The notes beneath the pieces are model-generated. The model saw only the letters and a list, made by a program, of their open reading frames with translations, was not told the DNA's origin and made no database searches. DNA of 7,998 bases from contig CAMOXW010000211.1 of NCBI GenBank assembly GCA_946629405.1, positions 1 through 7,998 of the forward strand, given 5' to 3'. This document shows positions 1 to 6,254 of this stretch, piece by piece. The translations under genes and the position numbers were made by a program. How positions within the stretch are numbered: position 1 is the first letter of the stretch; each line of letters opens with the position of its first letter. The DNA is from an uncultured Ruminococcus sp. (GTDB taxonomy: Bacteria; Bacillota_A; Clostridia; Oscillospirales; Ruminococcaceae).

Positions 1-654
1 CGATGAGGTTATTGATAACGTTCAGCTTGTCAGCTACCTTTGCGCCGCCGAGGATAGCAACGAAAGGACGAACAGGATCTTCAACAGCGTTGCCGAGGAA
101 GTTGATCTCCTTCTGCATCAGATAACCAACTGCGTCTCCTTAACGAACTTGGTAACGCCTGCGGTAGAAGCGTGCGCTCTGTGAGCCGAGCCGAAAGCGT
201 CCATAACGAAAACTTCGCCGTCAACAAGATCAGCCAGTTCCTTTGAGAACTCCTCGCCGTTCTTTGTCTCTTCTGCACCGCGGAAACGTGTATTCTCAAG
301 AACAACGATCTCGCCGTCTTTCATTTCAGCTACAGCCTTCTTAGCATTCTCACCTACAACTGTATCATCAGCTGCAAATGTAACCTTTGTGTTTACCAGC
401 TCTGCCAGTCTTGCAGCAGCGGGAGCGAGAGAGAACTTAGCCTCAGGACCGTTCTTCGGCTCGCCCAGATGTGAACAGAGAACTACCTTTGCTCCGTTCT
501 CAACCAGCTTGTTGATCGTGGGAAGAGCTGCCTGGATACGGTTATCGTTGGTGATAGCGCCGTCCTTCATAGGAACGTTGAAGTCTACTCTTACGAGCAC
601 CTTTCTGCCCTTTACATTAATGTCTTCTACAGTGACCTTGTTTAATCCTGCCAT
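1..654 (-). CDS. pgk: Phosphoglycerate kinase, N-terminal part, frameshifted, runs off left edge
   Basis: Cytoplasmic glycolytic enzyme that moves phosphate from 1,3-bisphosphoglycerate to ADP, giving ATP and 3-phosphoglycerate. Starting from ATG at 654, the N-terminal substrate-binding domain shows RVDFNVP (residues 22-28), NRI (38-40), SHLGEP (61-66), ENTRFR (120-125) and [10 protein letters not shown] (152-161), all PGK hallmarks. After VKET (about residue 174) the frame runs into TGA at 120-118. Reading one frame over, from about position 133 to the window edge, restores typical PGK sequence: [18 protein letters not shown], then [19 protein letters not shown]. One base therefore seems to be missing around 133-136. 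About half the usual 390-400 residues are visible. An AAAGGATG ribosome binding site lies upstream of the ATG. Residue 65 is Glu where Arg or Lys is usual in SHLGRP/SHLGKP. Identity is certain. Whether the frameshift is real or a sequencing error cannot be told from here. Confidence 0.95.
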
Positions 655-692
655 TGGTATGACATCCTTTCGTTATTAAGATACATGGGTAG

Positions 693-710
693 TTGTTAAA
701 CTCATAACAA
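693..710. promoter_or_regulatory. Rex-like redox operator in the pgk leader
   Basis: The sequence TTGTTAAACTCATAACAA lies inside a perfect 8-bp inverted repeat (691-698 and 705-712, 6-bp spacer). It matches the known Rex operator pattern TTGTTAA-N4-TTAACAA at 13 of 14 defined positions; the only mismatch is A for T at 704. It sits about 5 to 22 bases downstream of the predicted pgk start point, where a bound repressor would block transcription. Rex is the Gram-positive repressor that leaves DNA when NADH is high, and glycolytic genes are among its known targets in several Firmicutes. That Rex acts at this site is inferred from the motif and its position. Confidence 0.65.
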
Positions 711-721
711 CTCACAATACT

Positions 722-750
722 ATTTTACACTATTCTGAGAAATATTTCAA
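722..750 (-). promoter_or_regulatory. Predicted sigma-A promoter of pgk
   Basis: On the minus strand the -35 box TTGAAA (750-745) and the -10 box TAAAAT (727-722) are separated by exactly 17 bases. Each box differs from consensus at one position. Transcription would start near 715, giving a leader of about 60 bases that carries the Rex-like palindrome and the ribosome binding site. Confidence 0.7.
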
Positions 751-762
751 GTACCTTAGCAA

Positions 763-791
763 TTTTTTTCGTAAATTTTTGGTGAATTTTT
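763..791. promoter_or_regulatory. Phased T-tracts between the divergent promoters
   Basis: Three T-tracts (763-769, 776-780, 787-791) have centres about 11 to 12 bases apart, close to one helical turn. Such phasing is known to bend DNA. They lie upstream of both the pgk and maf -35 boxes, so they could act as UP-like or curved elements. The function is inferred. Confidence 0.35.
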
Positions 792-820
792 CTTTGCAGC
801 TCTCCATGAAGTTATTTTTC

Positions 821-849
821 TTGACTTTATACCTCATTTGTGGTAGAAT
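821..849 (+). promoter_or_regulatory. Predicted sigma-A promoter of maf, extended -10
   Basis: The -35 box TTGACT (821-826) and the -10 box TAGAAT (844-849) are 17 bases apart, and TG at 841-842 gives an extended -10. Transcription would start near 856. The leader would then be only about 20 bases and would begin almost at the ribosome binding site, which supports the maf start at 875 rather than the upstream in-frame ATG at 779. Confidence 0.75.
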
Positions 850-874
850 TAGAACTGAAAGGTGGACTGATAAG

Positions 875-1444
875 ATGAAGCTCATACTCGCCTCCGCCTC
901 TCCAAGGCGGCGAGAACTGATGAAATATATCACCGACGACTTCGAGGCTGTATCGCTCGACTGCGACGAAACGCTCCCGGAAGGCATCGCTCCTATGGAG
1001 GCATCGCTGTATCTTGCAGAGCTGAAGGCGGCTGGCGCTGCGGAAAAATTCCCGGAGAGCATCGTCATCGGCTGTGATACCACCGTGATCTGCAATGATA
1101 CGGTGCTCGGCAAGCCCCGCGATAAGGCGGAATGCAAAAAATTCATGGAATTGCTCTCAGGTAAGCCCCACCAGGTCGCAACGAGCTGCTGCATACAGTC
1201 CGGCAGTAAACGAAGCAGTTTCACCGAAGTCACTGACGTTTATTTCAGGGAGCTTTCACCCGCAGAGATCGAAGCCTACGCCTCCACCGACGAACCCTAT
1301 GACAAAGCCGGAGGCTACGGTATACAGGGCAGAGCCTCGGCGCTTATCCGGTCGGTAGACGGCGATTTCTTCAACGTTGTCGGACTTCCGGTCACCAGGC
1401 TTTTCAACGCACTTAAAGAATTTGAAATACAAGGAGAATCATGA
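875..1444 (+). CDS. maf: Maf family nucleoside triphosphate pyrophosphatase
   Basis: A 189-residue cytoplasmic protein of the Maf/YhdE family. Family members hydrolyse non-canonical or excess NTPs such as dTTP and UTP to the monophosphate and pyrophosphate, and have been linked to septum formation and nucleotide-pool cleaning. Visible motifs are LASASPRRREL (5-15) with the SxxPRR substrate loop, GCDTT (66-70) with the probable catalytic Asp68, LGKP (78-81), and the C-terminal block EPYDKAGGYGIQG (140-152) followed by FFNVVGLPV (165-173). The usual GADTVV appears here as GCDTTV, a mild change that keeps the Asp. Start: ATG at 875 has AGGTGG at 860-865, a 9-base gap, and begins exactly at the family N-terminus. 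The in-frame ATG at 779 lies upstream of the promoter and would add non-homologous residues. The stop codon overlaps the start of the next gene, so the two are probably co-translated. Confidence 0.93.
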   Translation: MKLILASASPRRRELMKYITDDFEAVSLDCDETLPEGIAPMEASLYLAELKAAGAAEKFPESIVIGCDTTVICNDTVLGKPRDKAECKKFMELLSGKPHQVATSCCIQSGSKRSSFTEVTDVYFRELSPAEIEAYASTDEPYDKAGGYGIQGRASALIRSVDGDFFNVVGLPVTRLFNALKEFEIQGES

Positions 1445-2712
1445 TGAATTCAACAGCTTTTCACAACGCAGATATCCTCGTCCCCGGTCCCGATGCGGAT
1501 ATGTACAAATGGTCCGTCATAGCCTGCGACCAGTACACCAGCGAGCCCGAATACTGGGAGCAGGTGTCCGAAATCGTGGGCAGCGCTCCCTCAACGCTCA
1601 ACCTCATCCTTCCTGAGCTATATCTTGAGCAGGACGGCGTTTCTGACCGTATCACAGCCATCCACAGCTCAATGAACGACTATATCTCAAAGGACATTTT
1701 TGACGAGTACAAGAACGCTATGGTCTACGTTGAGCGCGTCCAGAGCAACGGTATACTCCGTCAGGGCATCGTCGGCGCGATAGACCTCGAAAAATACGAC
1801 TTCTCAAAGGGCAGCAGCTCCGAGGTACGCGCAACAGAAGCTACCGTTATCGAGCGTATCCCACCGCGCATCAAAGTACGTCAGGGCGCACCGCTGGAGC
1901 TTCCCCATATAATGATACTCATCGACGACCCTGAGGATACAGTTATCGGACCGCTCGCCGGCAAGACCTCCGGAATGAAGAAACTCTACGACACACAGCT
2001 CATGCAGAACGGCGGCAGCATCAGGGGCTGGCTCGTTGACGAAAAGCTCCAGGAGACCATCGACACGGCTCTCAAAGCTCTTGCTGACCCGGATACATTC
2101 AATAAAAAGTACGCTCTGGACAACTCCCCCGTTCTCCTCTATGCTATGGGCGACGGCAACCACTCCCTTGCTACCGCGAAGGAGTTCTATGAGCAGCTCA
2201 AAAGGGAAAATCCGGATAAGGATCTTTCAGATCACCCTGCACGCTATGCGCTCGCCGAGATCGTTAACCTCCACAGCGATGCTCTTAAATTTGAGGCTAT
2301 TCACCGTCTTGTATACGATGTTGACTGCGACGATCTGCTCAATGAGCTTTCTCACGCTCTTGAGCTTTCCGATGCCGTGAGCAGCCAGTACGTTATCACC
2401 TGCTGCGGCGGTACAGAGGCGAAGGAGTATATCCACAAGCCGACCTCTAACCTCTCAGTAGGCTCGCTCCAGAATTTCCTTGACAACTATATCAGGGAAC
2501 ACGGCGGAAAGATCGACTATATCCACGGCGCTGATACCGTAAAGGCCCTTGCTGACAAGCACAACGGCATCGCATTCATCCTTCCTGATATGGACAAGTC
2601 GCAGCTTTTCCCCACCGTTATCAAGGACGGCGCTCTCCCCCGCAAGACCTTCTCGATGGGTCACGCCGAGGACAAACGCTTCTACATGGAAGCAAGAAAA
2701 ATCACCGAATAA
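1441..2712 (+). CDS. DUF1015 family protein of unknown function
   Basis: A full-length member (423 residues) of the DUF1015 family (COG4198), which has no firmly established function. Recognised from the N-terminal HNADILVPG and YKWSVIACDQYTSEPEYW stretch (about residues 8-41), GDGNHSLATAKEFYE (about 236-250) and the C-terminal FSMGHAEDKRFYMEARKI. It has no signal peptide or membrane segment, so it is presumably cytosolic. The DGNHS block corresponds to DGHHR in other members and resembles the loop of ParB/sulfiredoxin-fold proteins, a group that includes an archaeal free-serine kinase. I recall DUF1015 genes often lying beside serA/serC in clostridia, but here the partner is maf. The ribosome binding site AAGGAG (1431-1436) is 4 bases from ATG 1441 and 7 from ATG 1444, so the second ATG is an equally good start. 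Either one overlaps the maf stop codon. Confidence 0.88.
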   Translation: MMNSTAFHNADILVPGPDADMYKWSVIACDQYTSEPEYWEQVSEIVGSAPSTLNLILPELYLEQDGVSDRITAIHSSMNDYISKDIFDEYKNAMVYVERVQSNGILRQGIVGAIDLEKYDFSKGSSSEVRATEATVIERIPPRIKVRQGAPLELPHIMILIDDPEDTVIGPLAGKTSGMKKLYDTQLMQNGGSIRGWLVDEKLQETIDTALKALADPDTFNKKYALDNSPVLLYAMGDGNHSLATAKEFYEQLKRENPDKDLSDHPARYALAEIVNLHSDALKFEAIHRLVYDVDCDDLLNELSHALELSDAVSSQYVITCCGGTEAKEYIHKPTSNLSVGSLQNFLDNYIREHGGKIDYIHGADTVKALADKHNGIAFILPDMDKSQLFPTVIKDGALPRKTFSMGHAEDKRFYMEARKITE

Positions 2713-2725
2713 CAGGCATAGATAA

Positions 2726-2755
2726 GCCCCGGAACGAACTCCGGGGCATTTTTAT
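2726..2755 (+). terminator. Intrinsic terminator after the DUF1015 gene
   Basis: A perfect 8-bp G+C-rich stem, GCCCCGGA (2726-2733) with TCCGGGGC (2740-2747), encloses a 6-base loop and is followed by ATTTTTATAT. It starts 13 bases after the DUF1015 stop codon. On the minus strand the same stem follows the tcdA stop by about 14 bases, but only a weak TTAT tail follows it, so it may also terminate that operon less efficiently. Confidence 0.9.
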
Positions 2756-2761
2756 ATATTA

Positions 2762-3481
2762 TCACTTTTTTCTCGGACCTGTCAGGTCTTTAATGACCTC
2801 TCCAGCGATTATAAGTCCGGCAACTGACGGAACAAAGGCGTTTGAACCGGGTACATAACGCTTATGACTTCCATCCTCCGGGGAAGCTGAATGCTTTACC
2901 GGTTCCTCGCGGGAATAGACAACTTTCAGCTTCTTTACACCGCGCTTTTTCAGCTCGCGGCGCATGACCTTCGCCAACGGACAAACGGATGTATTGTAAA
3001 TATCGGCAACCTCCAGAGCTGTCGGGTCAAGCTTGTTCCCGGCACCCATTGAGCTTATGACCGGAACGCCGGCAGCCTGAGCCTGCAGGACTATCCCGAT
3101 CTTCCCGCTGACAGTGTCTATCGCGTCGATAACATAGTCATACTGCGAGAAATCAAACTCCGCAGCGTTCTCCGGGAGGAAAAACACCCTGTGGACAGTT
3201 ACCTTACAGTCCGGGTTGATATCAAGAACGCGTTCGCGGGCAACATCAACTTTTTCCCTGCCAACAGTGCTGTGGAGCGCGATTATCTGGCGGTTGATAT
3301 TGGAAAGGCAAACCGTGTCATTATCAATAAGATCAAGCGCCCCGACACCCGAACGTGCAAGCGCCTCGACAGCATGACCGCCGACTCCCCCGACTCCGAA
3401 AACGGCAACTCTTGCAGCAGCAAGCCGCTCCATAGCCTCGCTGCCGAAGATGAGCTCAGTTCTTGAAAAAATATCCTTCAT
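2762..3481 (-). CDS. tcdA: tRNA threonylcarbamoyladenosine dehydratase (ThiF/E1-like)
   Basis: A 239-residue ThiF/E1-superfamily enzyme. TcdA (CsdL) uses ATP to dehydrate t6A at position 37 of ANN-decoding tRNAs to the cyclic form ct6A, aiding decoding. Seen here: the nucleotide-binding loop GVGGVGGHAVEALARSG (29-45), DNDTVCLSNINRQ (53-65) with the ATP-contacting Asn and Arg, VIDAIDTVSGK (117-127), SSMGAGNKLDP (143-153), and SVCPLAKVMRRELKKRG (165-181), the block that separates TcdA from ThiF, MoeB and HesA. GSNAFVPSVAGLIIAGEVI (212-230) closes the fold. Start: ATG at 3481 begins at the family N-terminus (MKDIFSRTEL) and has AGGGTG 5 bases upstream. An in-frame ATG at 3565 would add 28 unrelated residues and overlap the upstream gene. 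The gap to the methyltransferase is 10 bases, and its stop lies next to this ribosome binding site, suggesting coupling. Confidence 0.93.
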   Translation of the reverse strand: MKDIFSRTELIFGSEAMERLAAARVAVFGVGGVGGHAVEALARSGVGALDLIDNDTVCLSNINRQIIALHSTVGREKVDVARERVLDINPDCKVTVHRVFFLPENAAEFDFSQYDYVIDAIDTVSGKIGIVLQAQAAGVPVISSMGAGNKLDPTALEVADIYNTSVCPLAKVMRRELKKRGVKKLKVVYSREEPVKHSASPEDGSHKRYVPGSNAFVPSVAGLIIAGEVIKDLTGPRKK

Positions 3482-3491
3482 ACTATCACCC

Positions 3492-4334
3492 TTAATCATT
3501 GTCCGTAGTTGACGGACGATTCGCTTTACCGAGTTCCCAGAACGCCACAGCGCTCGCAGCAGCAACGTTCAGTGAATCAACGCCGTGAAACATCGGTATC
3601 TTTATCGTGAAGTCACACTCATCTATAGTGCTTTCCCGCAGCCCTTCGCCCTCTGTACCGAGAACAACTGCAAGCCGCTCTGCTGAGGCGAGCGCCGGAT
3701 CACTGATGCTGACAGTGTCATTTCTCAGAGCCATAGCCGCCGTCACAAATCCGGCTGTCCGCAGTTCACGGACATAATCTGGTGCTCCCGAGCTTAGATA
3801 AGTCCACGGTATACGCAGAACTGTACCCATGCTCACCCTCAGCGAGCGGCGGTAAAGCGGGTCGCTGCAGCCGGAGGTCAACAGCACTGCGTCAAATCCG
3901 AGTGCAGCCGCTGATCGGAATATCGCCCCGACATTCGTCTGGTTCATCACATCCTCAAGCACCGCGATGCGCCTTGCACCGGCAAGTACCTCCGCGGCGT
4001 CAGGCAAAGCCTTCCGCCTCATCGCACACAGCGCCCCCTGAGTGAGCTTAAAGCCCGTGAGCTGCGTGAGTACGTCAATGTCCGCGGTAAATACGGGAAT
4101 ATCTCCGCACGCCGCAATGATATCCTGTGCCTGACCGGTGATATACTTCCGTTCGAGCAGCAGCGAAACAGGCTCATAGCCGCATCCGAGAGCAGTCCGG
4201 ATGACCTTCGGGCTCTCCGCGACGAAAAGTCCCGGCATCGGCTCATAATACCGTCTGAGCTGTACCTCAGCGGTCTGTGTGAATGGAAAGAGCTCCGGCG
4301 CTGAAAGGTCGGTGATCTCTGTTATCTCAGCCAT
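3492..4334 (-). CDS. SpoU/TrmH (SPOUT) family RNA methyltransferase
   Basis: A 280-residue SPOUT methyltransferase that presumably 2'-O-methylates a ribose in rRNA or tRNA using S-adenosylmethionine. The N-terminal third (about 20-105, including FVAESPKVIRTAL) is a SpoU substrate-binding-like domain. The three family motifs follow: motif 1 NQTNVGAIFRSAAALG (131-146) with Asn134 and Arg140, motif 2 VLGTEGEGL (224-232) leading to IKIPM (244-248), and motif 3 VDSLNVAAASAVAFWEL (252-268). Motifs 2 and 3 form the trefoil knot that holds the cofactor. The exact target base cannot be read from the sequence, so no symbol is given. ATG at 4334 has GGAGG 5 bases upstream. The gene starts 19 bases after the sensor kinase stop and ends 10 bases before tcdA, so it probably shares their transcript and forms an RNA-modification pair with tcdA. 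Confidence 0.9.
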   Translation of the reverse strand: MAEITEITDLSAPELFPFTQTAEVQLRRYYEPMPGLFVAESPKVIRTALGCGYEPVSLLLERKYITGQAQDIIAACGDIPVFTADIDVLTQLTGFKLTQGALCAMRRKALPDAAEVLAGARRIAVLEDVMNQTNVGAIFRSAAALGFDAVLLTSGCSDPLYRRSLRVSMGTVLRIPWTYLSSGAPDYVRELRTAGFVTAAMALRNDTVSISDPALASAERLAVVLGTEGEGLRESTIDECDFTIKIPMFHGVDSLNVAAASAVAFWELGKANRPSTTDND

Positions 4335-4353
4335 TTTTACCTCCGTCCGCAGT

Positions 4354-5586
4354 TCAGCCGGCTTTCCGGCAGACCGCTGTTACCTTCATTTCTCCGTCCT
4401 TGCAGACGGCAAATACTTCCCCGCCGGAAGCGTTCATAAGCTTGCGGCAGATGTAGAGTCCGAGACCGTTTCCGGGCTTATCACCGGCATTTGAGCCGCG
4501 CCAGAAGCTCTCGAAGATATGGGAAAGCTCAGCCTCTGGGAGCGTGCAGCCTGTGTTGGAAACGGTTATCAGGCGGCAGTCCTCCTCATCGGAAAAATCA
4601 ATGGATATTCGCCCGCCATCGCCGTATTTCACAGCATTCTCAAGGATGTTCTGGAGAACCTCCTCAAGCCGCACGGGATCGCCTGTCAGCACGCAGTCGC
4701 TGGTCTTGCCAATGCTCAGCTCAGTGCCAAGATCACTCAGTTTATCCCTGTAATACGCGATTATCCTGTCGACGACCTCACTCATGTAGAACTCCGTGAG
4801 CTGCACGTCGAACTCCATGAAATCCCCGCTCAGACTGCTTATCAGCTCGCCGACACAGCCGCTTATCTCGTCCGCCCGGGCAGTGATATTCGCAGCGGCA
4901 GAGCGCTGTTTTTCGCGGTCTGCATACAGCTCCTTCTCCAGCGCGCCGGCATAAAGCCTGATTGCAGAGAGCGGAGTCTTAATATCATGAGAGAGCGAGA
5001 GCAGCATCGTTTTTTCGTCACGCACCTGCTCCAGACGTTCGCGGCGAGCAGTCTCAAGTTCCTCGCGCAGCATATCAAGTCCCCAGATAAATCTGCCGAA
5101 ATACCGGCTTTTATGCTCCTTCAGCGGAACAGTCAGGTTCCCTTTTGCAAGCTCATAGGGAAGGCTGCTTATCTCATTGAACGGCCTGATGATGCGGCTC
5201 CTGAGGTACAGCATAACTCCTGCGATCAGGATCCCTCCGCCGGCAAGAGCGAGGTTCACGCCGGTACGGATACCGGAGCTTTTCCCTGCCTCGTTACGGT
5301 CTATACGGTAGAGCCTGCCGCCGGCTTCCCGGATTACATAGCTGTCGGATGCACTGTAGAAGTCCTCACTGCCGTCGTATTCAGAGATCGCTGCGACCTC
5401 CGGGTAGTCCTCAGCTTCAGGATCTTCGCCTGCTTCAATCGCACGAACGATACGGGCAGTGTCAACCCGGAACTGTCCGCTGTCCGAAGCACCTCCGGAG
5501 CTGCGCGAAAGGCAGAGATTGACCCCGGCTGTCAGCGTGGCATATATCAGCATTACCGCTAAAAAAAGCCTGTTGTAGCCCTTCAT
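4354..5586 (-). CDS. Sensor histidine kinase, two transmembrane segments
   Basis: A 410-residue membrane kinase of a two-component system. TM1 is at about residues 5-27, then an acidic extracytoplasmic segment of about 80 residues (28-107), TM2 at about 108-128 and a HAMP-like linker (129-180). The HisKA domain has LSLSHDIKTPLSAIRLY (196-212) with phospho-acceptor His200. The ATPase domain shows the N box LQNILENAVKYGDGG (311-325), VSNTG (342-346), the F box HIFESFWRG (356-364) and the G2 box GNGLGLYICRKL (372-383). The G1 box has Asn344 where the classic DxG has Asp, a variant I know from other Firmicutes kinases. The start at ATG 5586 has GGAGG 5 bases upstream, inside the end of the regulator gene whose stop is 1 base away; the longer in-frame start at 5652 would overlap the regulator heavily. 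The partner is the regulator just upstream, and the signal is probably envelope stress or a peptide (inferred). Confidence 0.93.
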   Translation of the reverse strand: MKGYNRLFLAVMLIYATLTAGVNLCLSRSSGGASDSGQFRVDTARIVRAIEAGEDPEAEDYPEVAAISEYDGSEDFYSASDSYVIREAGGRLYRIDRNEAGKSSGIRTGVNLALAGGGILIAGVMLYLRSRIIRPFNEISSLPYELAKGNLTVPLKEHKSRYFGRFIWGLDMLREELETARRERLEQVRDEKTMLLSLSHDIKTPLSAIRLYAGALEKELYADREKQRSAAANITARADEISGCVGELISSLSGDFMEFDVQLTEFYMSEVVDRIIAYYRDKLSDLGTELSIGKTSDCVLTGDPVRLEEVLQNILENAVKYGDGGRISIDFSDEEDCRLITVSNTGCTLPEAELSHIFESFWRGSNAGDKPGNGLGLYICRKLMNASGGEVFAVCKDGEMKVTAVCRKAG

Positions 5587-5587
5587 G

Positions 5588-6253
5588 TCATCCTCCCCAG
5601 CGATAGCCCCTGCCCCAGACGGTAATGATGTGCTTCGGCTGCTTCGGGTCATCCTCGATCTTTTCGCGCAGCCATTTTATATGCACCGTAAGGGTCTGCG
5701 GCTCGGACTCGCTGCCTGCGCCCCAGACGCGGTTGAAGAGCTGCTCCTTCGTGACAGTCTGCCCCTTGTTCTCGATGAGAAGACGGAGTATGCCGAATTC
5801 CTTCATCGACATGGGGAGCAGTGCTCCGTCCTTTCTGACCGTTTCGCCTTCAAGGTCAAGCTCAATGCCGCCCTCCGCCACAACGCCGCGGGAGAGCCTT
5901 CTCCTGAAAATGCCCCGTATCTTCGCAAGGAGGATATCAATATCGTAGGGCTTTTCGATGTAGTCGTCCGCGCCGAGGTTGATGCCGTTGAGCTTGTCCC
6001 CGCGCTCGCTGCGTGCGGTAAGTATGATGACCGGTGTATTGTCAGTCTCGCGTATCCTCCGGCAGACGCTGAAGCCGTCAATCCCCGGAAGGTTTATATC
6101 CAGCAGAACGAGCCTTGCCCCGTATTTTTCAAACAGGGACAAGGCTTTGCTGCCGTTGTCAGCGGTGCTCACTGTATAATTTTCAGCCCGGAGGAAATCG
6201 CAGAGCAGTCCGCAGAGCTCCGCATTATCCTCAACGAGAAGTATATCTACCAT
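5588..6253 (-). CDS. OmpR/PhoB-type response regulator
   Basis: A 221-residue DNA-binding regulator. The receiver domain (about 1-115) has the acidic pocket Glu8-Asp9 in LLVEDN, phospho-acceptor Asp52 in LLDINLPG, Thr79 in ILTA and Lys101 in YIEKPYD, a complete set. The C-terminal winged helix (about 125-221) has LTVHIKWLREKIEDDPKQP and ends in the usual WGRGYRWGG. It starts 1 base after the ABC ATPase stop codon and ends 1 base before the kinase start. No strong ribosome binding site is seen (GGGTTGG just upstream), so its translation probably depends on the ATPase gene. It is likely phosphorylated by the neighbouring kinase and may control the transporter genes of the same operon. Its target promoter is not in the window. 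Confidence 0.95.
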   Translation of the reverse strand: MVDILLVEDNAELCGLLCDFLRAENYTVSTADNGSKALSLFEKYGARLVLLDINLPGIDGFSVCRRIRETDNTPVIILTARSERGDKLNGINLGADDYIEKPYDIDILLAKIRGIFRRRLSRGVVAEGGIELDLEGETVRKDGALLPMSMKEFGILRLLIENKGQTVTKEQLFNRVWGAGSESEPQTLTVHIKWLREKIEDDPKQPKHIITVWGRGYRWGG

Positions 6254-6254
6254 A

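Noticed and set aside
81..305. Separate small gene in the frame overlapping pgk
   Set aside because: Its residues upstream of the frameshift do not resemble any protein I know; only the part after about 134 is meaningful, and that is the continuation of PGK.
691..712. Reading the pgk leader palindrome as a terminator or riboswitch
   Set aside because: The stem is A+T-rich with no U-tract after it, and the leader of about 60 bases is too short for a known riboswitch. A protein operator fits better.
779..874. Longer N-terminus for Maf starting at ATG 779
   Set aside because: It would start upstream of the promoter at 821-849 and add residues not found in Maf proteins. ATG 875 has its own ribosome binding site.
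730..1233. Minus-strand open frame overlapping maf and the divergent region
   Set aside because: It is antisense to the clear Maf coding region, shows no family motif and has no supporting context.
4519..5562. A 347-codon open frame on the plus strand opposite the sensor kinase
   Set aside because: The minus-strand kinase has every expected domain, while the plus-strand translation shows no recognisable motif. Long antisense frames are common opposite G+C-rich codons.
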